A stretch of 64,000 nt of DNA from Sphingobium sp. CAP-1 (lineage in GTDB: Bacteria; Pseudomonadota; Alphaproteobacteria; Sphingomonadales; Sphingomonadaceae): NCBI RefSeq assembly GCF_009720145.1, contig NZ_CP046253.1, forward strand, positions 496,001-560,000, given 5' to 3'. The stretch's first letter is position 1. Each line of letters opens with the position of its first letter. Positions 25,311 through 34,680 of this stretch are shown here, in pieces. The notes beneath the pieces were generated by a model. It ran no database searches. It was not told where the DNA came from and was given only the letters and a program-made list of their open reading frames with translations. The position numbers were made by a program, and so were the translations under genes.

Positions 25311-25488
25311 GCCTTACTCCTTACCTGGCTGCTACTGTGCCCATATAGGAAACAGGCCCTATAAAAGCAATAAACGAAATAAGTGAAATAAGTGTCACGG
25401 CGGTGTTTCTGGCGCAGACGCCGTTCCCGTGAGGGCGCCGAGTAGTCGAACGGGACCCGTCTTGAGACCGAGGGCAACAGGGGGTATC

Positions 25489-26076
25489 TCAGACCGCCGG
25501 CAACAGTCTCAAACGGGTATAGTCGTCGATCAGTTGGGTGAGGTGGGCTTCGGCGTGATCGATTGTGCCATCGGTCCCGGCAATATGAATATTCGCGTCC
25601 TGCGCGCCTGACGTCTGGACCTGCTGTGCAAGCGTCTCTGCGGTCTGATGGCCGATCCTCGCGGCATCGGCCATGGCGAGCCGCAGCGGGAAATCGGTAA
25701 GATTGACGTCTTCGAGCGCGCGTCTCGCGAGCGCCGACGCGTCCTTGAGGCTGGTGGTGATCCGGTCACAATTGTTGATTGTGATTGCTTTCGCACCGAT
25801 CACGCAGTCGCGGATGGCACGGACATAACGCAACGCTTCCTGAATCGCCCGTTCGCGCTGACTGGCGGCAAGCGCGACTGCATCCCGCGTGGCGACCCGA
25901 CGTTCATGCGCGAACATCATCACCGCGAGCCCGATCGAAATTATCCCGCCGATCGTCGCGCCCGCGACATTCGCCGCAAAATCACCGGCCAGTTCGATCT
26001 TGCCCAAGGCCAGCAAGATCGTCGCACTAATTACGCCGCCGGCCACTAAAAACCCAAGCCGCTCAAGCCATCGCAT
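25489..26076 (-). CDS. Membrane protein of unknown function
   Basis: 195 residues with two N-terminal membrane helices (about 6-28 GFLVAGGVISATILLALG and about 36-56 AGATIGGIISIGLAVMMF), then a cytoplasmic Ala/Arg-rich helical domain (about 60-195) likely to form a coiled coil. No enzymatic motif. It lies between the nuclease operon and qatA, transcribed away from qatA. Small membrane proteins with a helical tail occur in defence islands, but nothing in the sequence proves such a role here. Confidence 0.6.
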   Translation of the reverse strand: MRWLERLGFLVAGGVISATILLALGKIELAGDFAANVAGATIGGIISIGLAVMMFAHERRVATRDAVALAASQRERAIQEALRYVRAIRDCVIGAKAITINNCDRITTSLKDASALARRALEDVNLTDFPLRLAMADAARIGHQTAETLAQQVQTSGAQDANIHIAGTDGTIDHAEAHLTQLIDDYTRLRLLPAV

Positions 26077-26381
26077 AACCTTCTCCCCTCAATATCTCCG
26101 CCAGCGATCTTCATTTTAATCATAACAAGCCGCCGCAGATTCATCCCTATCTCGGTAACGGTAGCTACGATCGGACACCTATTCATAGATTTCTGATGAA
26201 CTCGTTTGTCAAATTATTGCAACCCTACGAAGCTGGGGGGCACTAAAATTTACCTTACACTGTATAACTATGGAAAACGTGGGTTGAAACGACGCGATTC
26301 ATGGGCCTATTCTACTGATGGCACTTGACGCAGCGAAAAAATCGCGAGAACGATAGGGGAACGCGCGAGGTGCTTCCCTAA
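26077..26381. other. AT-richer divergent promoter region before qatA
   Basis: 305 nt without a gene, clearly less GC-rich than neighbouring DNA. An extended -10-like TGTATAAC lies at 26261-26268, about 115 nt before the qatA ATG; a matching -35 is not evident. The drop in GC suggests acquired DNA. Confidence 0.45.
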
Positions 26382-28298
26382 ATGTGGTCAGATAATGAGA
26401 CGATCCGTGACTTGGTCAACTTCTCACACGTCGCAGATATCGCCGCAGAGAGAATAGTAGGCGCCAAGGGTGAGCCGCTGTCTGTCGGCATCTCCGGTGA
26501 CTGGGGTGTCGGCAAATCCTCGATGATGAAGCTTCTGTGCACCTCGCTCGGCAAGCACACGGACGTCGATTTCCGTTTTGTCGAGTTCAACGCCTGGCTC
26601 TATCAGAACTACGACGATGCACGTGCAGCTCTGATGGAGGCGATCGCAGCCGCCGTCGTTGAGCAGGCTGTGGCGAAGAAGGACACGCTATCGGAGACCG
26701 CTTGGAAGCATGCGCGAAGTCTGTTCGGACGTGTGAAGAAGCTGAGGGTTCTCGGCCTTATCGGATCGACGGCGATCGATATCTATTCAGGCGGGCATCT
26801 CACGCCGTTCCTTGCTGCTGGGATGAGTGCTGCATCTGGCTTGATGGATGGCGAAGTATCCGGCGCAGACGTCAAGAGTGTCCAAAAGGTGGCGACGGAC
26901 GCCTATGAGGGCGGAAAGAAGCTGATCAGCGATAAGAAGCCTGAGGAAGCCGAGCCAGAGGAGGTCGACAGTCCGCGTAAGGCCATCCAGGCCTTCCGTG
27001 ACGACCTTGAAGCTACCCTGACGGAACTTGGCATTACCCTTGTGGTACTCATCGATGATTTGGATCGCTGTCTGCCAAAGACCGCTATCGCGACCTTGGA
27101 ATCGATGCGTCTGTTTCTCTTCCTCAAGCAGACCGCCTTCGTGATCGCGGCCGATGAGGGCATGATCCGGCAAGCGGTCCGATCACATTTCGATAACACC
27201 GCCCTAGATGATGACCTCGTCACCAATTATTTCGACAAGCTGATCCAGCTTCCCATTCGGGTTCCCGCGCTCGGCACGCAGGAAGTCCGCGCATACCTCA
27301 TGATGCTATTCGTAGATGCGGACACGGATCTCGACACCTCGGTCAAAGACGTCGTCCGTGAAGCAGTGTGCAAGCGGTTGGCTCAGTCCTGGACCGGCGT
27401 TCGAGTCGATAAGGCCTTCGTATGTGACACGATCAAGGATAGCCCGCCGAACAAGGAATGTCCGTCGGGCTTGCTGAACCGCTTGGCACTTGCTGAACGA
27501 ATTGCACCAATCCTGACCACGTCGCCGAAGATCCGCGGTAATCCGCGACTCATCAAGCGCTTCCTCAACACGCTCTCGATGCGAAGCTCCATGGCGCGGA
27601 TTCAGTCCGTGACGGTGGACGATGAGGTGCTGGTCAAGCTGCTGCTTTTTGAACGTTGTGGCGATAAGGACGCCTACGCGGACCTGCTGCGAGCAGTGAA
27701 CGAATCCGAAGACGGATATGCGACGTTGCTTGGAGACATGGAGCGACGCGCCCGCGGCGACGAAACAGCGCCGGAACTGGAGAAACCATGGAACGAGACG
27801 TTCCATATGAACTGGCTCGCCATGGATCCGCCACTCGCCAACAAGGATCTGCGAGGTGCGTTGTACGTCGGCAGGGAAAGCCATCCGATCATCTTCCGCG
27901 CTGACGAATTATCATCCGAGGCAATGGAGGTGCTCGACATGCTCCTAAAACTGAATTCGGCGAGCCCAACCGTGAGCGCCGAAATCGCGAAGCTGTCGAA
28001 CCCCGAAATCGGCCGGATCACGGACAAGCTCATCGTGAGGGCGAAGAACGAGACCGCCTGGGGCACTCCTCCGATCCTCAACGCTCTGCAGGCACTTGCT
28101 GCAGCATCTCCCAATTCAGCTCGCGCCGTTGTCGCCTTTTTCAGCGAGGTGCCTTCCAGTCAAATCAAGCCAGCAATCGTTCCGCGGTTGCGCACACTCC
28201 CTTGGGGACAAGAAGTGTTGATCGCATTCCAAAAGCGAGGCGACCTCGCAAAGCCCGCTCAGAACGCCGTCACCAGTGCATTGAAGGGGGAGAACTGA
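26382..28298 (+). CDS. qatA: QatA, KAP-family P-loop ATPase of the Qat anti-phage system
   Basis: 638 residues. KAP ATPase with Walker A SGDWGVGKSSMMK (about residues 38-50) and Walker B VVLIDDLDRCLPKTAIATLE, the DDLDR motif that defines KAP proteins. Between them the characteristic FNAWLYQN segment is present and a hydrophobic stretch (about 125-150) may touch the membrane. It starts a four-gene cluster with TGATG overlap to qatB. Qat (qatABCD) was described as an anti-phage system by Gao and co-workers (2020); ATP use is expected to control the effector genes. The assignment rests on the complete ordered cluster. Confidence 0.9.
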   Translation: MWSDNETIRDLVNFSHVADIAAERIVGAKGEPLSVGISGDWGVGKSSMMKLLCTSLGKHTDVDFRFVEFNAWLYQNYDDARAALMEAIAAAVVEQAVAKKDTLSETAWKHARSLFGRVKKLRVLGLIGSTAIDIYSGGHLTPFLAAGMSAASGLMDGEVSGADVKSVQKVATDAYEGGKKLISDKKPEEAEPEEVDSPRKAIQAFRDDLEATLTELGITLVVLIDDLDRCLPKTAIATLESMRLFLFLKQTAFVIAADEGMIRQAVRSHFDNTALDDDLVTNYFDKLIQLPIRVPALGTQEVRAYLMMLFVDADTDLDTSVKDVVREAVCKRLAQSWTGVRVDKAFVCDTIKDSPPNKECPSGLLNRLALAERIAPILTTSPKIRGNPRLIKRFLNTLSMRSSMARIQSVTVDDEVLVKLLLFERCGDKDAYADLLRAVNESEDGYATLLGDMERRARGDETAPELEKPWNETFHMNWLAMDPPLANKDLRGALYVGRESHPIIFRADELSSEAMEVLDMLLKLNSASPTVSAEIAKLSNPEIGRITDKLIVRAKNETAWGTPPILNALQALAAASPNSARAVVAFFSEVPSSQIKPAIVPRLRTLPWGQEVLIAFQKRGDLAKPAQNAVTSALKGEN

Positions 28299-29221
28299 TG
28301 GGTACGTCTGCCTCAAGCCGTGGACCTGGCTCCGGCCCCGATATCCCTATCGTGCCGCCTTGGGTCGATAATCCACCGCCCGCTCAGCCCGTGCCGCAGC
28401 CACCTACACCAATACCTGCCCCAGCGCAGCCGCCGACGTCGCCATCACCGCAGACACCTCCTTCACCAAATCCTCAGGTTGCCCCTCAGCCAGACGGTCA
28501 ACCGCAACCCCAACCGCAGCCGCAGGATCCGTCCGACCTCTCGGCACCTGGCCGATGGCGTGGGGTAAGGACGTCGCTTGGGAAATTTGGCGGCGGCGGC
28601 GAGGATCGTGGCAGGCACTTACGCCGCGGTCTCGGACATTATTCGCGAAGCGGAATGGGAGGCAGCGGCAACGCGGCCCGCCGAATGAGCGGTTCGGCCA
28701 AGGCCGCTAGTACCCTCCACACCGCTCTTACTGCGCTGGCGAATGGAGAACCACTTCCTCAGGAACTGGGGATCGACCCACAGGCGCTGGCCGGATTGTC
28801 TCCGGCCGACTTTGCTGATGCCCTTGTCGATGCCATCCGCCCGCTCGATGGGACACAGGATGCCGAGGCAACCCGTGATTCGGTTGCTCGAGCGCTGTCG
28901 GAAATGCTGGACCAGAATGGCGACATCACCAGCCTGACACCGCAGCAAGTCGATCAGGTCACAGCATCGACCCTGGGGTACGATGTCGCACTGCGAATTG
29001 AGCTAGACGTCGGTAAAGCGATCATCGCGAAGGCCCCTACGAAGGGCGAAGGACTGGAGCGCCTCCAAGAAATGAAGGACTATGTTCGCGAAGTCGTCGC
29101 TGCCGAATATGCGTCGGAACGCGCCAGTGTCGGCACGGTCGGCCAGGCAGCGGTTGAGCGGATTTCACGCAATGCGATCCAACAAGCTTTCGAAGTGTTC
29201 GAAGAGGATGGCGAGCTGTGA
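28298..29221 (+). CDS. qatB: QatB, anti-phage system protein
   Basis: 307 residues, ATG at 28298 overlapping the qatA stop (TGATG) after a GGGGGAG site. The first about 75 residues are Pro/Gln-rich and probably disordered (VPQPPTPIPAPAQPPTSPSP). A Gly/Arg-rich link (RHLRRGLGHYSRSGMGGSGN) leads to a helical domain of about 190 residues. No known catalytic motif; QatB is required in Qat, but its biochemical role is not known to me. Position and the helical C-terminal domain support the name. Confidence 0.82.
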   Translation: MGTSASSRGPGSGPDIPIVPPWVDNPPPAQPVPQPPTPIPAPAQPPTSPSPQTPPSPNPQVAPQPDGQPQPQPQPQDPSDLSAPGRWRGVRTSLGKFGGGGEDRGRHLRRGLGHYSRSGMGGSGNAARRMSGSAKAASTLHTALTALANGEPLPQELGIDPQALAGLSPADFADALVDAIRPLDGTQDAEATRDSVARALSEMLDQNGDITSLTPQQVDQVTASTLGYDVALRIELDVGKAIIAKAPTKGEGLERLQEMKDYVREVVAAEYASERASVGTVGQAAVERISRNAIQQAFEVFEEDGEL

Positions 29222-30498
29222 TCAGGATCGCATGCCTTCCCGAAGATCTTCCGGATCGCGCCGGTACCGATCTGCGCTTCGACATATACTCGCGGTCTCG
29301 TCTCGCGGAGCGCGGCCGTGTTGGCAACCTCGTTCCTGGGCGTATTCGTCGACTTGGCCTGCGACCTTCGATCGATGCTTGGGATTTCACATCGTTTGCG
29401 ATGGCCGTTGTCGCTGCCGACGAAGCAGTATCACGCGAGCGTAGCCCAGATGGATGGACACGCGAAATAGGACTGACGGTAGCCGTGTCCTCCCCTGACT
29501 TCTGGAACACGCAGCGCGGCCGCCTCACTCAGGCGCTGCGCTTCTTGTCTGGCGATATCTGGGAGCTGGAATTCATCGGTGATGGCGCTTCTCCCACAAC
29601 CAGCGATCCGGCGCGGTTGCGGAACGAAGACATGGTTTGCTTGCTCTCAGGCGGCATGGACAGTCTGATTGGCGCGATAGATGTCGTTGGCGAAGGTCGC
29701 AGGCCGCTTTTCGTCAGTCAAATGGCCAAGGGCGACACTGCGGACCAGAAAATGTTTGCAGAGACGATCGCGCCCAAAAGCCTTCATCTTCAGCTTAATC
29801 ACCATGCCCGACCGCCTGGAGCATCTGAACGATCGCAACGCGCCCGGTCGATCGCCTTTCTCGGATTCGGTGTGTTGGCAGCGTCGTGCCTGCGTCGGCA
29901 TCATGATGGCGAGGAGGTGGAACTGCGCATCCCGGAAAACGGCTTCATTAGTCAGAATGTGCCGCTTACTCCGCTGCGTACAGGCAGTCTCAGCACACGT
30001 ACGACTCACCCCTATTTCCTGCGCCTGATCCAGGAAACACTCGACGCAGCAGGTCTGCGTGTCCGGCTCAATAACCCCTATGAGCATAGTACCAAGGGAG
30101 AGATGCTCTTGGGATGTACTGATCAGCCCACCCTTGCGCAGCTTGTCGGCGATTCAACCAGTTGCGGGCGATATTCTCGTACGGGCTTCCGGCATTGCGG
30201 TCGCTGCGTACCCTGTCAGGTGCGACGCGGCGCTTACCTAGCGTGGGGGCAGGGAGACGACACGACGAACGGATACAAGTACGATCCGTTGGGACAGAAC
30301 GATTTGCGTCATGCTCGGTTCGATGACGTTAGATCGGTTGCAATGGCAATCGAGACAGTTAACCGACACGGCATCGACGAGCTGATTGGTGGTGCGATGA
30401 ACGCACGTATGCTTGGCGACGTTGCCCCCTATCGTGAGGTCGTTCGGCGTGGCATCGCAGAATTGTCTGCGCTCCACGCCCATCTTGGTGTCACTTGA
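29218..30498 (+). CDS. qatC: QatC, QueC-like ATP-dependent enzyme of the Qat system
   Basis: 426 residues, GTG start overlapping qatB by 4 nt. It has the PP-loop of QueC-type enzymes, LLSGGMDSLIGAI (about residues 142-154), and later a zinc-binding cysteine cluster (SCGRYSRTGFRHCGRCVPCQ). QueC makes preQ0 from carboxydeazaguanine; in Qat the protein probably modifies another substrate, perhaps protein or nucleic acid, as part of immunity. About 140 residues precede the PP-loop, more than in plain QueC. All catalytic features are intact. Confidence 0.88.
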   Translation: MIRIACLPEDLPDRAGTDLRFDIYSRSRLAERGRVGNLVPGRIRRLGLRPSIDAWDFTSFAMAVVAADEAVSRERSPDGWTREIGLTVAVSSPDFWNTQRGRLTQALRFLSGDIWELEFIGDGASPTTSDPARLRNEDMVCLLSGGMDSLIGAIDVVGEGRRPLFVSQMAKGDTADQKMFAETIAPKSLHLQLNHHARPPGASERSQRARSIAFLGFGVLAASCLRRHHDGEEVELRIPENGFISQNVPLTPLRTGSLSTRTTHPYFLRLIQETLDAAGLRVRLNNPYEHSTKGEMLLGCTDQPTLAQLVGDSTSCGRYSRTGFRHCGRCVPCQVRRGAYLAWGQGDDTTNGYKYDPLGQNDLRHARFDDVRSVAMAIETVNRHGIDELIGGAMNARMLGDVAPYREVVRRGIAELSALHAHLGVT

Positions 30499-31256
30499 TC
30501 GACTTCCACTGCCATATCGACCTCTATTCCGATCCTGAAGCCGTGCTCGCTGAAGTCGATGCACGGGGAACTTATGTCTTGGCGGTCACGACGACACCCA
30601 AGGCCTGGCGCGGAACGAAGAAGCTGGTGGGGGATCGCAAACGGGTTAGGGTTGCGCTCGGCCTGCACCCGGAGATCGTTTCGCAGCGCCATCAGGAAGT
30701 GCCGCTTCTTTGCGGCCTCCTACCAGAGGCTCGATATGTGGGTGAAATCGGGATTGATGGAAGTCCGCCTCATCGCGAGTCGCTCGATCTGCAGAAGACA
30801 GTCTTCGATCGCATCGTTAGGGAATGCGCTAACCTGGGCGGACGCATCATGACGATCCATTCTCGCGGCGCCGCTACGGCGGTGCTCGATGTGCTCGAAC
30901 GTCAACCTGATGCCGGAACACCAATCCTTCATTGGTTCAGTGGAACAGTGAAGGAACTAGAACGGGCGATTGAGTTGGGATGCTGGTTCTCAATTGGACC
31001 TGCGATGTTGCGCTCTCGGAAGGGACGAGAGTTGGCTGCGGCAATGCCGTTCGATCGGCTCCTTACTGAGACTGACGCACCCTTTGCCCGCGACGGGGAC
31101 AATCCGTTGATGCCTTGGCAAGCCTACGATTGCCTCGGCGATCTCGAAACAATTAGTAGCATTCCTCGGACAGAACTTGCCTCGCGAATAAAGGGTAACC
31201 TGAGGCGGCTGGCAGAGCGTCAGCAAATAAAGACGTCATCTGTCGGAACAGATTAG
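30495..31256 (+). CDS. qatD: QatD, TatD-family nuclease of the Qat system
   Basis: 253 residues with a TTG start that overlaps the qatC stop by 4 nt. TatD metal-binding motifs are all present: HCH in MIDFHCHIDLY, EIGIDGSPPHRE, MTIHSRGAA, LHWFSG and LLTETDAPF. TatD enzymes are metal-dependent DNases. It completes qatABCD and is probably the nucleic-acid-degrading effector. Length is typical for the family. Confidence 0.88.
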   Translation: MIDFHCHIDLYSDPEAVLAEVDARGTYVLAVTTTPKAWRGTKKLVGDRKRVRVALGLHPEIVSQRHQEVPLLCGLLPEARYVGEIGIDGSPPHRESLDLQKTVFDRIVRECANLGGRIMTIHSRGAATAVLDVLERQPDAGTPILHWFSGTVKELERAIELGCWFSIGPAMLRSRKGRELAAAMPFDRLLTETDAPFARDGDNPLMPWQAYDCLGDLETISSIPRTELASRIKGNLRRLAERQQIKTSSVGTD

Positions 31257-31416
31257 CGGACGGACCGCATCTGGGCGTCGGAATTTGGCGTCTGAACGAC
31301 CACAAAGGGTCGACTTTGTTGGGCGGCTGCTGGGCTTTATTTGGCTTCATCCGGCCAAGCGCTGAACTTCTAGCTCGTGCCGAGACCGATCTCTCCTATG
31401 TAAAACAGACGCATCC

Positions 31417-34400
31417 TCAATGAAAATCGTGGCTTCGAATTTGGACCAGCTCGTCATCGCGTGTGCCTGAAGTTCCGTATGCTGGTGCCCCCAGCGTTCG
31501 CCCGCGCGGGAAATCAGGATCACGCGGATCAGGCCCACCGCCATGACTGGTCCCATCACCCCGCCCCGGAGCCACTGCGAAATTAACTCGCCCGATCGAT
31601 CGCAGCATTTCGTCATGATCGGTGATCCGGTCGCAAATAATATGGATAACCTCGCCTTCCTTCTGCAGTCGCCCACGCATCGTGATCATAGACGCCGACA
31701 TGACCTGTCGCCGATATATCTCGAACCGATCGGGCCAGAGAATGCCATTGGCTACGCCCGTTTCGTCCTCGATCGTGACGAACAGCACCCCCTTGGCTGA
31801 GCCGGGACGCTGGCGAACAAGAATGACCCCCGCCACCTCGATATTGCGCCCATCGCGGATTGACCGAAGGTCCCCGCAGCGTACGACTCTCATCGCGTCA
31901 AGCTGCGGCCGAAGAAAGCTGACCGGATGACCGCGCAGGGAAAGCTGAAGAGAGCGATAATCCTCCACCACCTCGCGCCCGTCGGTCATCGGCGCAAGCG
32001 CCACCTGCGGCTCCAGGCCTTCCGAAGAGAATTTCCCCTCGCGGGCGTCAACTGCTGCGAACAGCGGTAGCGGCGCCTCCCCCAGCCCTTTCACCTTCCA
32101 AAGTCCCTGCCGGCGATCTTGCGCAATACAGGCAAAGGCATCGGCTTCGGCCAGCCGCTCGATCGCCGCGCGCGGTACACCCGCGCGCCGCCAGACTTCC
32201 TCAATGCTCTCAAAGGGCGCCGGCCCGCGCGCACCGGCAATCGCAGCGCCATGGACGTTCGCCAGTCCCCTCACCTGTCGGAAGCCAAGACGGACGGCTC
32301 GATATCGCCCTTTCGCAGGTTCGAGCGTGCAATCCCAGTGACTGTGATTGATGGAAACCGGCCGCACCTCAACGCCATGATTTCTAGCGTCGCGCACGAT
32401 CTGGGCGGGCGCATAGAAGCCCATAGGTTGGGCATTCAACAACGCCGCGCAAAACACATCGGGATGATGATGCTTCATCCAACAGCTGGCATAGGCGATC
32501 TTCGCAAAGCTCGCCGCATGGCTCTCCGGAAAGCCGTAGGAGCCGAACCCCTCAATCTGCTTGAACGTCCGTTCGGCAAAATCCTTCGGATAACCGCGAG
32601 AGATCATTCCATTCACCAGCTTGTCGTAAAAATGGCTGACCCCGCCGGTCAGCTTGAACGTCGCCATGGCGCGGCGTAGCTGATCCGCCTCAGCTGGCGA
32701 GAAACCAGCACCGACGATAGCGACCTTCATCGCCTGCTCCTGGAACAACGGCACACCGAGCGTCTTCTCCAGCACGGCGCGCAGTTCGGGTTTGGGATAT
32801 TCCGGCTTCTCCTTGCCCTCGCGGCGCCGGAGATAGGGATGCACCATATCGCCTTGGATCGGCCCAGGCCGCACGATCGCGACCTCAATCACGAGATCAT
32901 AGAATTTGGCAGGCTTGATCCGCGGCAACATCGACATCTGCGCGCGGCTCTCGATCTGAAAGACGCCCAGCGTGTCGGCCTTCTGGATCATGGCGTAGAC
33001 GCCCGGATCATCGTCCTGAAGATCGGCCATGCCGACCCTGATACCCTTATGTTCCGCCAGCAAGTTGAACGCCCGGTTCATGCAACCCAGCATGCCGAGG
33101 CCCAGCACGTCGACCTTCATGAACTTCAGGGCATCAATGTCATCTTTATCCCATTCGATAATCTGGCGGTCTTCCATCCGCGCCGGCTCGATCGGCACCA
33201 GATCGTCGAGCCTGTCCTGGGTCAGCACGAAACCGCCGGGATGTTGGGAGAGGTGGCGCGGGGTGCCGATCAGCTGCCGTGACAATTCCAGGGTGAGCTT
33301 GAGACGATGATCGTCGGCATTGAGGTTAGCGCTCGCAATCTGCTCATCGGTGATCCCATCCATGGACCAGCCCCAGACCAGGCCGGTGAGCATCTTGGTG
33401 AGATCGCGCGGCAGCCCCAAAGCCTTGCCCACCTCGGCGACCGCGCCGCGCGTCCGATAGCGGGTCACCACGGCGGTCAGCGCTGATCGCGTGCGACCGT
33501 AGGTTTCGTAAATCCACTGGATGATTTCCTCGCGCCGCTCATGCTCGAAGTCGACGTCTATGTCGGGCGGCTCCTTGCGTTCTCCCGATACGAACCGTTC
33601 GAACAATAGCTCATGCTGGATGGGGTCGATCGAGGTGATGCCCAGCATATAGCAGACGCAGCTGTTCGCCGCCGACCCCCGACCCTGGCACAGGATGCCA
33701 CGACGCCGGCTTTCCTGAACGATCGAGTGAACCGTCAAAAAATAGGGCGCGTAATTGAGCTGATCGATCAATCGCAGCTCATGGGCGATCTGCTGCCGGT
33801 AGGCTTTCGGCAGCCCGCCAGGAAACATCCGGCGCGCCGCTTCCTGCGTCAGCGCGGCCAGTGCTTCTTGCGCCGTGCGCCCCTCCATCACCTGCTCATA
33901 GGGATATTGATATTGGATCTCTCCAAGATCGAACCGGCACTGCTCGGCTATATCGGCACTTGCGTCGATCGCGTCGGGGAAGGCCGAAAACCGCCGCTCC
34001 ATCTCCTCGGGCGATTTCAGGTTGCGGTCCATGTAGCGCTCGCGCTTGAACCCCAGGCCATCGATCGACGTCCGCTCGCGAATTGCCGTCATGACGTCCT
34101 GCAGGGGCCTCATTTCCGGCGAATGATACAGAATGTCGCCGGTCGCCACGGCGCGCACTCCGACCTTCCGCGCCAGCGCATCCAACTCGTAGAGGCGTGC
34201 CGCATCATCTGGCCGCCGGCGCAGAGACAGCGCAAGATATCCGCACGTGCCGAACAATTCGCGCAGCTCCATAAGATTGCCCAGCGTTTCATTGTCGGCC
34301 ATGTCCGGAACCAGGATCGCGATCAGCCCCTCAGCATGATGGGCCAAATCGGCCCAATCAAGGAGGCAGCGCCCCTTCCCTCCCCGCGCCTTTCCAACCG

Positions 34401-34680
34401 ACAGGAGCCGGGTCAATCGAGACCAGGCCGGTCGATCGGTCGGATAGAGCAACAATGCCTTGCCATCGGAAAGGTCGACGCGCGCGCCAGCGATCATCCG
34501 TACGCTCGTCACCTTCTGTGCGTCCCAGCCCCGCACGACGCCAGCGACGCTTCCCCAGTCAACAAGCCCGAGCGCCCTATGGCCAAGCAACGCCGCCGCC
34601 GAGAAAAGCTGCTCAGGCGACGAGGCTCCTCGCAGGAACGAGAAGTGGCTCGTCACCTGCAGTTCGACATAACGGGCCAT
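31417..34680 (-). CDS. dnaE2: DnaE2 (ImuC), error-prone DNA polymerase
   Basis: 1087-residue C-family polymerase of the SOS mutasome. N-terminal PHP domain (YVELQVTSHFSFLRGASSPE), polymerase palm with PDIDVDFEHERREEIIQWIY, finger region GFGSYGFPESHAASFAKIAY and a C-terminal OB-fold (IEVAGVILVRQRPGSAKGVL). Its ATG overlaps the imuB stop (TGATG). It does translesion synthesis with ImuB at the sliding clamp. Length is normal (about 1,050-1,100). It is regulated through the LexA box upstream of imuA. Confidence 0.95.
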   Translation of the reverse strand: MARYVELQVTSHFSFLRGASSPEQLFSAAALLGHRALGLVDWGSVAGVVRGWDAQKVTSVRMIAGARVDLSDGKALLLYPTDRPAWSRLTRLLSVGKARGGKGRCLLDWADLAHHAEGLIAILVPDMADNETLGNLMELRELFGTCGYLALSLRRRPDDAARLYELDALARKVGVRAVATGDILYHSPEMRPLQDVMTAIRERTSIDGLGFKRERYMDRNLKSPEEMERRFSAFPDAIDASADIAEQCRFDLGEIQYQYPYEQVMEGRTAQEALAALTQEAARRMFPGGLPKAYRQQIAHELRLIDQLNYAPYFLTVHSIVQESRRRGILCQGRGSAANSCVCYMLGITSIDPIQHELLFERFVSGERKEPPDIDVDFEHERREEIIQWIYETYGRTRSALTAVVTRYRTRGAVAEVGKALGLPRDLTKMLTGLVWGWSMDGITDEQIASANLNADDHRLKLTLELSRQLIGTPRHLSQHPGGFVLTQDRLDDLVPIEPARMEDRQIIEWDKDDIDALKFMKVDVLGLGMLGCMNRAFNLLAEHKGIRVGMADLQDDDPGVYAMIQKADTLGVFQIESRAQMSMLPRIKPAKFYDLVIEVAIVRPGPIQGDMVHPYLRRREGKEKPEYPKPELRAVLEKTLGVPLFQEQAMKVAIVGAGFSPAEADQLRRAMATFKLTGGVSHFYDKLVNGMISRGYPKDFAERTFKQIEGFGSYGFPESHAASFAKIAYASCWMKHHHPDVFCAALLNAQPMGFYAPAQIVRDARNHGVEVRPVSINHSHWDCTLEPAKGRYRAVRLGFRQVRGLANVHGAAIAGARGPAPFESIEEVWRRAGVPRAAIERLAEADAFACIAQDRRQGLWKVKGLGEAPLPLFAAVDAREGKFSSEGLEPQVALAPMTDGREVVEDYRSLQLSLRGHPVSFLRPQLDAMRVVRCGDLRSIRDGRNIEVAGVILVRQRPGSAKGVLFVTIEDETGVANGILWPDRFEIYRRQVMSASMITMRGRLQKEGEVIHIICDRITDHDEMLRSIGRVNFAVAPGRGDGTSHGGGPDPRDPDFPRGRTLGAPAYGTSGTRDDELVQIRSHDFH

